Below are positions 9,946 through 18,409 of a stretch of 64,000 bases of DNA, in pieces (within the stretch, counting starts at the first letter, position 1; each line of letters begins with the position of its first letter). The translations under genes and the position numbers were made by a program. Under the pieces are notes generated by a model. That model was not told the DNA's origin. It saw only the letters and a program-made list of their open reading frames with translations, and ran no database searches. The stretch comes from an uncultured Bacteroides sp. GTDB taxonomy: Bacteria; Bacteroidota; Bacteroidia; Bacteroidales; Bacteroidaceae. Location of the stretch: positions 496,001-560,000 of the forward strand of contig NZ_OY780936.1 of the NCBI RefSeq assembly GCF_963675905.1. The letters run 5' to 3'.

Positions 9946-10896
9946 TTATATTTCCACATCAATCACATACCAATGGTTGCGTTCTATTTGGGCAGGTAAT
10001 TGCGATTTGTATGTTTCATCCCCAAACTCGGGTGGGGGTAGGAACCCTCCGTCAAAATAAGGCAGGCTAAGCTCGATGGCCGTTCCTGAATTATCCCGTT
10101 CGTTCAGATAAGTTGTGAGGGTGAGGTTTGTCACATTTCCGCTACCATCAAGCGTATAGGATGTTACTGCATCGTTCCAATTTATCCAAGTGGATGAACT
10201 AACCAATGCATCCGTTTTCGACGACGGCTTCAGCACATAGGTGTTTTTGTCGAAATCGATAAATTTGTATTTATATTGAGCTGTGCCCTCGCTCGATAAT
10301 GGTGTTCCCTGATGATTAGCAGACAAAGTTATATTGAGTTGTACCTTGGCTATAGCTCGTATCAGCGGTATACTAGTCAGTTGATAATTTGAATTAAAAT
10401 CGTGCGTCATATTGCCTGACATCAGTATTGGTGTCGTCAGTGTTGCAGACCAAGGAGTGCTGTTTGTTTGCAGCACCGATTGTAAATTGGTTATCGTGCT
10501 CACTCCATCGAGTAATGTTTTCAATGCCGACGAGCAATTAGCTACAATATACACATCTCTGCTGCCTGCTTCGGCTTGTGTGAGATTCAGAAAAACCTTT
10601 TTATCTGTACTGCTCCATGACCCACCTATGAAGCTTGGTGTGGATATATAGTAGGATTTCAGCGTTTGCGGACTTGTTGTTGGAAACAGAAATACATAAA
10701 GGTTTTCAACCAATTGTTCGTTATCCGTTCCCAGGTCTGTTGACGATTTTGTTCCTTTAATGAAGTTATTGATATGAAAGGAAAGTTCTATTTTGTCATT
10801 ACCGCTGCTACTGGTACCGGTGTCTTCATCACTTGAACAAGCCATTAGGATTAGGCTTAAAAAGCATATTATATGTATATTTATTTTTATTTTCAT
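9946..10896 (-). CDS. Fimbrillin-family lipoprotein (minor pilus subunit)
   Basis: 316 residues with a lipoprotein signal peptide (lipobox LMAC, cysteine at about 20) followed by an acidic serine-rich linker. The body has the Mfa/Fim beta-sandwich pattern: ELSFHINNF, then LVENLYVFLFP, a central IPLIRAIAKVQLNI strand shared by these pilins, and the end NHWYVIDVEI, which resembles the terminal strand of fimbrillins. It begins 10 bp after the previous gene, so both are surely co-transcribed. Likely a minor or accessory subunit exported as a lipoprotein and assembled by donor-strand exchange; position in the pilus is unknown. Confidence 0.75.
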   Translation of the reverse strand: MKIKINIHIICFLSLILMACSSDEDTGTSSSGNDKIELSFHINNFIKGTKSSTDLGTDNEQLVENLYVFLFPTTSPQTLKSYYISTPSFIGGSWSSTDKKVFLNLTQAEAGSRDVYIVANCSSALKTLLDGVSTITNLQSVLQTNSTPWSATLTTPILMSGNMTHDFNSNYQLTSIPLIRAIAKVQLNITLSANHQGTPLSSEGTAQYKYKFIDFDKNTYVLKPSSKTDALVSSSTWINWNDAVTSYTLDGSGNVTNLTLTTYLNERDNSGTAIELSLPYFDGGFLPPPEFGDETYKSQLPAQIERNHWYVIDVEI

Positions 10897-10906
10897 ATTA
10901 TTTTTC

Positions 10907-12220
10907 TTATTTGCTGAATGTTTTCACTTGGATATCATTGTAATATACCTCCAGATAGGCACCGGCTCCCGACTGCGGGGTAGTATTCAGCTTGTACACT
11001 GTAGACGCATTAATGCTGACTGTGTTGAATACTTTTTCAGTGGTGCCGTCATCGAATGTGAACGGTGAAATTGTTTTCAATTTAACCGAGTGCGGGGCGC
11101 AAACATCAACTACATTGCTTACCGTTACATTCCCTTCTTCATCAACGTTTACATTATATCCATAACCCATGTAAGTAGCACTTTTTTTGACTGTCCACGG
11201 ATCTATGGAATAGATGATTTCTATCGTTTGTAGTTTTTTTATCAGATAATAATAATGTCTGTTGCGGTAAATATTATAGTCCGGCTTATCGGTAGGGTAT
11301 TTGCCGGTAGCAAAATCCATATAATTAGTCTCAGTAATGGCACGGTTGTCGGTAATTATCGGTATCTCGTAGGATGTACCCTCCAGTGTTTCAATTAAAA
11401 AATAGTTAATCGGTTTGTGATCTATTGCTGACCAAGCAGGGCTTGTATTCGTCATCATTGCCTCCGGCATATAGTATATGTATGAATTTCCGACTTTTTT
11501 CAATAACTTGTCTTCATAGTAACCCACAGCTGATGGATATACATTGGGTTTGAGCCCGAACTGACGGTATGCATTTTTATAATAAATGTTTTTAATGCCA
11601 GAATTGGCTGATCCTCCGATTATTACTACCTCGAGTTTTGCTACGGCACGGATAAGCTTTACCCTATTCTCTCCGTCGGGATGAAAAGGTGCAGGAGTGT
11701 ATACAGTTCCTTCTTCTGTTACGTTTTGGTTCAGATAGATTCTTGACATGGGAAAGCCTTTGTTCTCTTTCGCTGCCAGATACAAGTCAGGTTCAAGATC
11801 ACGGAAAGTACTCATATAGATTTCCATGTCCGATTTTGTAGCGATAGCTTTCAGATCTTCCATTGGCATATTAGCTACGAAATAAAAATCGCGCTGTCCT
11901 GTGGTCAATTTTACAGTAAAGGTTTTTTCCTTATTCTCGAAGGATATCCCCTCATCGAAATGTTCGCATACCTTTTTACCTGTTGATGAATCAAAGACCA
12001 GCATGGCCAGGTCGTGTACCCGGTCTTCATAATCCGTAGCATCTTCATTTATAGTTTCCGTATCAGCTGCCAGAGCTCTGGTAACGGACAGATATGCGGT
12101 CTGTCCCTTGTCTGAATTTTCTGTCTCCTCTTGATTATCATAGATCATGGAATCACAAGCCGAAAAAGTGACCGACAAACAGGCTAATAGTATATATAGT
12201 ATTTTTAATCTCATAATCAA
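10907..12220 (-). CDS. Fimbrillin-like lipoprotein (pilus subunit)
   Basis: 437 residues with lipobox TFSAC near residue 21. The layout is that of Bacteroidales type V pilins: an N-terminal domain with VHDLAMLVFDSSTGKKV and RDFYFVANMP, then KLIRAVAKLEVVI, the conserved strand before the second domain, and NIYRNRHYYYLIKKL near the end. Residues after about 355 (YNVNVDEEGNVTVSNVVD) form an additional beta-rich C-terminal portion. It lies 23 bp after the Mfa2-like gene. Probably an accessory pilin between shaft and tip; the length exceeds that of a minimal pilin. Confidence 0.75.
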   Translation of the reverse strand: MIMRLKILYILLACLSVTFSACDSMIYDNQEETENSDKGQTAYLSVTRALAADTETINEDATDYEDRVHDLAMLVFDSSTGKKVCEHFDEGISFENKEKTFTVKLTTGQRDFYFVANMPMEDLKAIATKSDMEIYMSTFRDLEPDLYLAAKENKGFPMSRIYLNQNVTEEGTVYTPAPFHPDGENRVKLIRAVAKLEVVIIGGSANSGIKNIYYKNAYRQFGLKPNVYPSAVGYYEDKLLKKVGNSYIYYMPEAMMTNTSPAWSAIDHKPINYFLIETLEGTSYEIPIITDNRAITETNYMDFATGKYPTDKPDYNIYRNRHYYYLIKKLQTIEIIYSIDPWTVKKSATYMGYGYNVNVDEEGNVTVSNVVDVCAPHSVKLKTISPFTFDDGTTEKVFNTVSINASTVYKLNTTPQSGAGAYLEVYYNDIQVKTFSK

Positions 12221-12243
12221 TTGGGTTATTTAAGCTTGTATGC

Positions 12244-13230
12244 TTAAATTTCAAAATCGGAGCTGTAGCTATGTACAAGCCAGTCATTTACATAAATGGC
12301 ACAACTAAAGTGAGTCCAGCATTCTGAACAATAATCCTTGATAAGGAATTTTACAATAAAATCATTTTCACAATCCAAACTTACTCCTTTGTCAACAGCC
12401 CTTAAAAGGATGCTGGCAATCAGGTCGCCGTCAAAGACGGTTTCCTCCTTGTCTTTTCCTGAATATGTAATCTTCAGTTTATTACTGTAACCTGTTGTAA
12501 GCGCAAACATGGAGTAATACCAGCTGCCTGTATTTTTTTCTAATTTTGTTTCAATAGAAGGATAGGTCAATACCGGAGTATTTAAAGGCATAGTTCCATC
12601 TATTCTTGCCGTACCATTGGCTGAAGAAACAGCTACATTTATTTTTGTAGGATCATAATTCTTCATTGTCGTCGCATCAAATTCGACGATAATTTTTACT
12701 CGGTTGGTCAGTTCATGCAGGTTAATAGCCGTGTGTTTATATAAAGAACCGTATTCCTTTGGGGCCGGCAGAAAAACAACAGGACTTTCTCCATGCCATA
12801 TGTGTTCGGTAGATGCAAGACTGGCAGCTACATTGTTTTTTGAATTGATAGTCATCATCACATCCTGTTTGGTCGTTACTCCGGGAGTGAATGTATTTCC
12901 TTTTAGTTTATCATTGACGCCTGCCCATGCTATAAATGAATAGTTTCCGTTAGATATTGGAACAAGCACTTCGAAGTCGCGGCTTAGATTAACATTTTGT
13001 TGTTGTACAGTGGTTTTGAGTTTGCCATCCAGATCGAATGCAAACACTGTAAGTGACGATACGTTTCCTATAAATAAAGAATCGTCCGCACACGGAGTTT
13101 TGGAGTAGAATTTTACATAAACACCCTGCGGGCAATCTTTTAGGTCATTGTAGATAAGGGAATCACAACTCCATAAAAGAGCCCCTATTACGCACAATAC
13201 CATTATAATCCTGATTCGCAAATCCTTCAT
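12244..13230 (-). CDS. FimB/Mfa2-family fimbrial anchor subunit
   Basis: 328 residues, lipoprotein signal with lipobox LLWSC, then the FimB/Mfa2 hallmark CPQGVYVKFYSKTPC near residues 34-48. Members of this family stay lipidated in the outer membrane and anchor the pilus base, also limiting its length. The middle carries NVSSLTVFAFDLDGKL and NYSFIAWAG, both typical of Mfa2, and two further cysteines close the end (SECWTHFSC). Placed directly after the major pilin gene, which matches the fimA-fimB and mfa1-mfa2 order. Confidence 0.85.
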   Translation of the reverse strand: MKDLRIRIIMVLCVIGALLWSCDSLIYNDLKDCPQGVYVKFYSKTPCADDSLFIGNVSSLTVFAFDLDGKLKTTVQQQNVNLSRDFEVLVPISNGNYSFIAWAGVNDKLKGNTFTPGVTTKQDVMMTINSKNNVAASLASTEHIWHGESPVVFLPAPKEYGSLYKHTAINLHELTNRVKIIVEFDATTMKNYDPTKINVAVSSANGTARIDGTMPLNTPVLTYPSIETKLEKNTGSWYYSMFALTTGYSNKLKITYSGKDKEETVFDGDLIASILLRAVDKGVSLDCENDFIVKFLIKDYCSECWTHFSCAIYVNDWLVHSYSSDFEI

Positions 13231-13322
13231 CCGTTGTATTTTTAATTAATTGATATTTGTCAGAATAACCGGAGGGAGTAGAAACTCCCTTCGGTTAATT
13301 ATTGTTCTATTTATAATTATAG

Positions 13323-14981
13323 TTAGATTCCGGGAGCTACCGAATAAGAGTGAAGGGTCCATGGAAGAACTTTCACATCCACACTCATCCATGTTTCAGG
13401 AGTAGTTAACGGATCTTTTGGATCAATTGGGTTTACTGGCTCAACAACACCCGGTACACTTACACTTGGTTTAGGATCCGGATTTAACGGCTTCTTAGGA
13501 CCATCAGGTTTTGTAGGATCTTCAGGATCACCTTTCGGGTTATTAGGATCTTCAGGGAATAATGGATTCCAGTTTGTACCTAAATTTTTGAATCCTGTAA
13601 TATGAATATGATATACGTTGTTTCTTATAACTGGTGAGTTATACCAAGTTGGAACTGCATCTGGATTCACCCAAGCGTAATACAAAACTTTACCCTTTAC
13701 ATATTTTGCTACAGTTTGTCCTGTAACACCACCTTTAGCCGGTGTTACTGCATTTTCTGCAGATGTATAGAACTTACCATTAGCACCTACGAAAAAGTCA
13801 TTTCCTGAAGTATAGGGTGCACCATCGGCAAAGGCAGCTGCAGCAGGAGTGAATTTTGCACGGATAAGTACATATGCTGTATTTCCTTTTTTGTAACTTG
13901 AAGCCTCACCTGCCCCATAAGCATGTGTATTCGGCAGGATAAATTTACCCGATAGTTGGGAATTCAGCTCGGCTGTTACATTTTTGTAAGGGTCAGTCGC
14001 ATAATCGCTCATTGTTGCAACTGTTGTTCCTCCGAACTGGTTAGTTGCATCGTAGTTTTCAAACAACCCCGAGTAGTCATATTTAGAACTTGCTCCTGTG
14101 ATATCGGTTCCCCAGAATTGAGTATCGGTTGTAGGTACCCATTCGTAGTTAGGGGTAGACCAATCTGTTTTGCGTTGAATATACAAAGAACTTTCGCCTT
14201 GTGCCAATACCCAGTTGATATTGGAAATCTCACCTAGAGGTGAACCTCCTACTGAAGGTACAGTATAGGTTAATGCCTGCGTAGAAACCATTACACGGGC
14301 CACAGCTCTTTCCACTTCTAAGCTCACACGGTTTTTGGGTGCGGTTGTAGCTAAAGTTTCCGTATCTGTTACATTGGCCGCTACATCTATTGTTTTAGGC
14401 TCAACATTAGTCATTACAATTGTTTCATCTGTTGTTCCGTTCTTCTTAGCCAACTTATCGGCAGATGTATTAGTAAATGTGCTTGCTCCTGAGTTAGCCA
14501 TATACAATGCAACTTTGGTATAAGCTTCCTCAAATTCAGCTACAGGTGTTTTTGCCAAAGCTTTTACCACTTCTGTTGTTCCATTTACCAGGACATAAAC
14601 TTTTTTAGTTCCGGCAGTAGTTTTAATCGCTGCATTTTGTGTTTTAGGAACTAAGGTTATATCACCACTTGCACCAACTATTTTCTCATAATCTTTGCCC
14701 GATCCACTGGCACCTACTTCAAGTGATTTTGTGGTAACCGATGACCCGTCGATAAGGTAGACTGCTACTGTCTTTATATCGTCTTTACCGGCCCATTGCC
14801 CGATCTTGTTATAATCCTCAGGTAGGGATTTTACACCTGGGCTCTGAGACATTTTCAATGTAACACTTACATTCGTGTTACCTTTTTTTTCGCCCGATGA
14901 TGCTACATCGTCGTCATTGCTACATGCCGTTAGCCCCAATCCTAAGGCTATTACAGCAAATAATAATTTGGATACTTTCAT
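13323..14981 (-). CDS. Mfa1-family major fimbrial subunit
   Basis: 552 residues. Lipoprotein signal (LGLGLTAC) followed by an Mfa1-type N-terminal domain (VSVTLKMSQ, then VAVYLIDGS and KKVYVLVNG), the inter-domain strand RVSLEVERAVARVMVS and a long C-terminal domain ending in IRNNVYHIHITGFKNLG. After that comes an unusual proline- and aspartate-rich stretch of about 60 residues (about 470-530), then a final strand with MSVDVKVLPWTLHSY, resembling the donor strand of Mfa1 pilins. The pilin should form the shaft after removal of its N-terminal segment. The processing arginine used by gingipain-type proteases is not obvious in the first 50 residues, so maturation may differ. Confidence 0.85.
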   Translation of the reverse strand: MKVSKLLFAVIALGLGLTACSNDDDVASSGEKKGNTNVSVTLKMSQSPGVKSLPEDYNKIGQWAGKDDIKTVAVYLIDGSSVTTKSLEVGASGSGKDYEKIVGASGDITLVPKTQNAAIKTTAGTKKVYVLVNGTTEVVKALAKTPVAEFEEAYTKVALYMANSGASTFTNTSADKLAKKNGTTDETIVMTNVEPKTIDVAANVTDTETLATTAPKNRVSLEVERAVARVMVSTQALTYTVPSVGGSPLGEISNINWVLAQGESSLYIQRKTDWSTPNYEWVPTTDTQFWGTDITGASSKYDYSGLFENYDATNQFGGTTVATMSDYATDPYKNVTAELNSQLSGKFILPNTHAYGAGEASSYKKGNTAYVLIRAKFTPAAAAFADGAPYTSGNDFFVGANGKFYTSAENAVTPAKGGVTGQTVAKYVKGKVLYYAWVNPDAVPTWYNSPVIRNNVYHIHITGFKNLGTNWNPLFPEDPNNPKGDPEDPTKPDGPKKPLNPDPKPSVSVPGVVEPVNPIDPKDPLTTPETWMSVDVKVLPWTLHSYSVAPGI

Positions 14982-15021
14982 TTTTTTTCTATTAGTTATT
15001 GATAAAATTAGACCTTATTAT

Positions 15022-16485
15022 CTATTTCAGTTTTTCTAAATTTGTTAAATTAACATTAGCCTGATCTATTCCTGCTGCGGCTGCTTTGCTAAACAGTGAT
15101 TTTGCATCATTTATTCTTCCTTCCAAGAATGCAAGAACACCTTGGTTATTAATCGTTTCAGCCAGGCTTTGATCTGCTTTTGCCAGATACTTTTTAGCTG
15201 CAGGCACATCACCTTTATTTAAAGCAATGGATGATGCATTCAGATTGGCTGTAGGATCTTCGGGGAACATGCGAACAGCAACATCAAAAACTTCATTGTA
15301 TTCGCTGCTTCCTTTCTCATATGTCTTGGCGAGAAGGAACATTTCCTGTAAACTTAGTAATTGTGGGCGTTTATTAATAATTTCTTTTGTCTCAACCACA
15401 CTAAATCCACGTACAATGTAACTCACTTTATAATCTGAATGGCGTAAAGCAGGGAACCAGTTCTGTAGAATGAACCGATATGGTATGCCAACATTTAACG
15501 TTTTTAGTTTTTGTTCTTTTTCATCAGGCGAAGTCTTTTGGTTGAGAATTGCAATAATCTCATTTTTTTCGTTCAGATTTGATGCGTTCAGTAATTTAAC
15601 AAAGCCATCCCAATCTTCTGCAGTAGAGTTTACGGTAATTATTTTTTCGTCGAACTTATAGAGATTCTGTACATATCGTTTTAATTCTTCTGCTCTTTCT
15701 CTTGCCAATCTTGTATTGTTAGCATAACTTCCTTCGGGAGAAGCATATCCATGAATTGTGATAGCGGTAATATTGGTGTTCTTATCATTCTTGATCACCT
15801 CAATAGTTTGTCTTATCTTTTCTAGTTCTTCTGGATTCCGTCTGTAATCAGGATAGATCACTGTTTTGTTTACTGGAAAATCCAGATATGCACTCCCTTC
15901 TTCAGTGCGTTTCTTTATTGCTTCTGCTTGAGGTTCGATGTAGGCTACAGCTGGTATCCAATTATAAGCATTGCCATCTTTAATATGTGACAGATTGGCT
16001 ACTGGTAGCAAAGAATTCTCTTCTGATGCACCTCCGCAACCACATAAATCCATGTGCAGAACTAGCGTTGACTGATGCATCCACTCTGTAAAATCCGTAT
16101 TTGCCTTATAATTAATTGTTTGTGAAGTCCTATTCCGGCGGTATACCTCTGTAAAGATCTCTTCTTTACGTTTTTTTTGAGAACCGCGTAGATACGAAAT
16201 GTGTTTTGTTCTTCCATTAACTAAAATTTCAGGTAATACCTTACTATTCCCTTTTGTTTCAAGAACGGGTATAATCCTCATTGAGCGGTTTGAACTTATT
16301 TTTAAATCGGATAGATCCAACTCCATCTCTATAAGAAGTTGAGAGTCTATTTTACGCAGATCTGATGAAACTATGCGGACAGATTCTTCAGATGAAGTTT
16401 GCTGTGCATTTATTGCTGACTGAGAAGTCAGTAATAATATAAGTATAGTTGTATAAGTTTTAATATTCATGGATTGTATATGCAT
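15022..16485 (-). CDS. DUF3868/OmpA-like protein of the fimbrial operon
   Basis: 487 residues with a signal peptide ending near INAQQ. The N-terminal part (about 25-160) matches the DUF3868 domain found beside Bacteroidales fimbrial genes. The middle (about 195-300) is OmpA C-like: VIYPDYRRNPEELEKIRQTI, ITIHGYASPEGSYANNTRLA and RAEELKRYV, the peptidoglycan-binding pattern. The end (about 385-487) looks like TPR-type helices ending in AKSLFSKAAAAGIDQANVNL. Its start codon overlaps the stop of the DUF3575 gene by one base, so the two are coupled. Probable role: linking the fimbrial outer-membrane apparatus to peptidoglycan. Confidence 0.8.
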   Translation of the reverse strand: MHIQSMNIKTYTTILILLLTSQSAINAQQTSSEESVRIVSSDLRKIDSQLLIEMELDLSDLKISSNRSMRIIPVLETKGNSKVLPEILVNGRTKHISYLRGSQKKRKEEIFTEVYRRNRTSQTINYKANTDFTEWMHQSTLVLHMDLCGCGGASEENSLLPVANLSHIKDGNAYNWIPAVAYIEPQAEAIKKRTEEGSAYLDFPVNKTVIYPDYRRNPEELEKIRQTIEVIKNDKNTNITAITIHGYASPEGSYANNTRLARERAEELKRYVQNLYKFDEKIITVNSTAEDWDGFVKLLNASNLNEKNEIIAILNQKTSPDEKEQKLKTLNVGIPYRFILQNWFPALRHSDYKVSYIVRGFSVVETKEIINKRPQLLSLQEMFLLAKTYEKGSSEYNEVFDVAVRMFPEDPTANLNASSIALNKGDVPAAKKYLAKADQSLAETINNQGVLAFLEGRINDAKSLFSKAAAAGIDQANVNLTNLEKLK

Positions 16486-17054
16486 TAGTGGATCGTATAA
16501 ATAAGAGAAATTGTAGCTTTTGTTACTCCCCAGTAATTCTTGTTGTCGGTTTTAACCTTTGGTCCACATTTAGGACAAGCAAATTTATCGTAGTGAATTC
16601 GGGCATATCCTCCGCCTATACTGGCTTCCAGATTCCAACGTTTACCTAGAATCCACTGATGTCCAACACTTACACCTCCGCCATAAAAATAGCCTTCGTA
16701 ACGATGCTCTTTCGCTTCTGGCAGTAAATTGAATGGCAAATCAACTCCACCAATATTAAATTGTCCTCCATGAGCGTGAATACCGAAAAATGTTCCGTTG
16801 AACCGTTCACAAGTCCAAAAGCGAAGTTCCGGTTGAGCTAACCAGTGCTTCCATTTTTTATTATTGTCAAATGTGATAAGGTTTAATCCGCCGTATAGAT
16901 CTAGTGTGACTTTTTCTTTAAGTCCTATTTCTACAGCAAGATTAGGGGTGGCCGTTACATCGTAAAGAAGATTGTTCTTAATAACGATGTCCTGTGAATA
17001 TACGGTTATTGAAACAGCCACTGCATAGATAAAAAATAAAGCTCTTGTTCTCAT
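16485..17054 (-). CDS. DUF3575 outer-membrane protein, first gene of the fimbrial operon
   Basis: 189 residues, signal peptide ending at VYSQD. It begins IVIKNNLLYDVTATPNLAVE and carries GGGVSVGHQWILGKRWNLE and GYARIHYDKFACPKCGPK, the pattern of DUF3575 proteins, which are predicted eight-stranded outer-membrane barrels next to Bacteroidales fimbrial genes. The paired cysteines in CPKCG are a common feature of the family. Exact biochemical role is unknown; the conserved pairing with DUF3868 suggests a membrane partner in pilus export or anchoring. A promoter at 17139-17146 lies about 85 bp upstream. Confidence 0.8.
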   Translation of the reverse strand: MRTRALFFIYAVAVSITVYSQDIVIKNNLLYDVTATPNLAVEIGLKEKVTLDLYGGLNLITFDNNKKWKHWLAQPELRFWTCERFNGTFFGIHAHGGQFNIGGVDLPFNLLPEAKEHRYEGYFYGGGVSVGHQWILGKRWNLEASIGGGYARIHYDKFACPKCGPKVKTDNKNYWGVTKATISLIYTIH

Positions 17055-17138
17055 TTTTGTTATGTAAAAAAAGAAATATCTTTTTAGTTCAATTATGCAA
17101 TTGTCTTAAATTCTATACTATAAGAATTAAAAGATGCG

Positions 17139-17146
17139 CAAATGTA
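17139..17146 (-). promoter_or_regulatory. -7 box of the fimbrial operon
   Basis: The minus strand reads TACATTTG, matching TANNTTTG. Transcription should start near 17132, giving a leader of about 78 bases before the DUF3575 gene. No good -33 TTTG is visible, which is typical of promoters that need an activator; phased repeats sit just upstream. Confidence 0.6.
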
Positions 17147-17170
17147 CGTTGAATTTATTTATTGCTTATG

Positions 17171-17245
17171 AAAAAAAAAGACATTTTGCTGAATAAAAAA
17201 GACATTTTTTTATATAAAAATGATATTTTTTATATAAAAAGAGCA
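17171..17245. promoter_or_regulatory. GACA repeats at 21-bp spacing upstream of the fimbrial promoter
   Basis: Plus-strand repeats of A-run, GACA, T-run begin at 17180 and 17201, with a degenerate GATA at 17222: two exact 21-bp steps. The first G is 34 bp beyond the -7 box. The same spacing and core occur above the AraC gene promoter (4167, 4188, 4208). The position fits an activator binding on one face of the DNA just upstream of a weak -33 region. Confidence 0.55.
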
Positions 17246-17346
17246 GTGTTATCGTTTGAAAAGATAAATTCTATCCTTTTTAAATTGTTATTATAAAATG
17301 AAGGAGATTACTTAGTCTCTTGTAAATTTGATGATATTTAATATTA

Positions 17347-17440
17347 TTTATGCTGCAATAGGAGTAAGCCAATGAGTTCTTTTACAAGTTTTTCATTTAA
17401 GTTTTTGCTAGGTCTTATGCCTGGCAATGCAAAAAAAATG
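17347..17440 (+). pseudogene. Possible relic of an AraC-type C-terminus
   Basis: One plus-strand frame reads SKPMSSFTSFSFKFLLGLMPGN, which resembles the closing helix of AraC proteins (the S-x-FT-x-x-FK...G-x-x-P pattern). No start and no upstream helix-turn-helix is left. The rest of the gap 17246-17905 shows no gene. The match is short and may be chance. Confidence 0.2.
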
Positions 17441-17905
17441 AAGCAGAAATGTATTTTAAATCATTGTTTTGCTGATGCCATTATAAAGATTTTGTTGTTT
17501 TTAATAGTCTTTTAGCTACAATGCTTTGGAATGAATAATGGCTGTATAGATATATCATCCTTATTTCTGTACCTTTTCATTTACCTGAATGAAATATTAC
17601 GTTTTTCAGATAAAGTAATAAAGTTTTTGATATTGACTGGCGATAAATCATAAATATAACTTGAATATTAATCTGTAGTTCACTTGCTTTTATTTTTTAG
17701 CGAAATTATCAGCAATTTTTAGATTAGTATTTTTTGTAATATTTCCAATAAGTTAAATAAATATTTTTATAGTCTTGTTTTATATGTTTATGCCATAGTA
17801 TAGGATTAATCGCATAAAATTATGTGTCTAATATTAATTTGCCATTCTAGAATTTATATGCATATTTGAATGTACTATTTATTATTTTTTTTTAAATCGA
17901 TAATT

Positions 17906-17997
17906 AGTAAGCCCGCAACTAAAGACCCATGGGCCTGCATTCGAGAACCGATAAGCCCTCGACTCTGTGCTTATCGGTTCTCGGCCGAGGGCTTACT
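17906..17997. ncRNA. Nested inverted repeats with possible pseudoknot
   Basis: A 14-bp perfect stem (CGAGAACCGATAAG at 17942-17955 with its complement at 17970-17983) has a loop starting CCCTCG (17956-17961) that is complementary to CGAGGG just after the stem (17986-17991), so a pseudoknot can form. The same GGGCTTAC segment (17989-17996) can instead pair with GTAAGCCC at 17907-17914, closing the whole element. The outer 9-bp inverted repeat makes a small MITE-like element an alternative. It lies about 400 bp upstream of the TonB/heme operon. No known RNA family is recognised. Confidence 0.4.
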
Positions 17998-18161
17998 TAT
18001 TTTATTTATAAAAAGTAACTATTTGCGGACTATTTTCTTTGTATTAGTTTCTATTTACATGTTTGATATACAATTAGTTTTTGTTTTATATTGAATCGTG
18101 TTATATTCAATATAAATATTTAACTTTGCATTCTTACGATGATTTATAGTTGGCATTTTCT

Positions 18162-18285
18162 TTTTTAGTAGCAGATGACGGTTGTTAGTGGTAGATGAAA
18201 TAGTCATTATTTTTTATCTGCCACCACCTCAAAGGCCTATAAATAGGCACTTTTGCTTAATTTTAGTAGCAGGTGGCAGTAACTT
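18162..18285. repeat. REP-like palindromic repeat, copy 1
   Basis: Contains TAGTAGCAGATGA, then TAGTGGTAGATGA, then after a T-run ATCTGCCACCA, which pairs with the second unit to make a hairpin; CAAAGGCC follows. A further half-site TAGTAGCAGGTGGCAG starts near 18266. The same direct-then-inverted order recurs at 52.14 and 54.69 kb. Confidence 0.65.
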
Positions 18286-18376
18286 TTTGTTTTTTATCAA
18301 TAATGTTTATGGGTGAAAGATTCTTTAACAGCATGAATCCTAATTAATGAGGATTGATTTTACTCTTTTAAAGTTG

Positions 18377-18384
18377 TACTTTTG
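18377..18384 (+). promoter_or_regulatory. -7 box of the TonB-hemN-hemG operon
   Basis: TACTTTTG matches TANNTTTG. Transcription would begin near 18391, downstream of the in-frame ATG at 18347 and upstream of the ATG at 18410. This places the true start of the receptor at 18410. Confidence 0.6.
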
Positions 18385-18409
18385 CAGAAAATTAATTGTA
18401 GAGTCAAAT

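Noticed and set aside
17870-18094. Plus-strand frame of 74 codons
   Set aside because: Overlaps the nested inverted repeats; no protein features.
18347-18409. Longer N-terminus of the TonB receptor
   Set aside because: The promoter box lies inside this stretch and a signal peptide starts exactly at the ATG at 18410.
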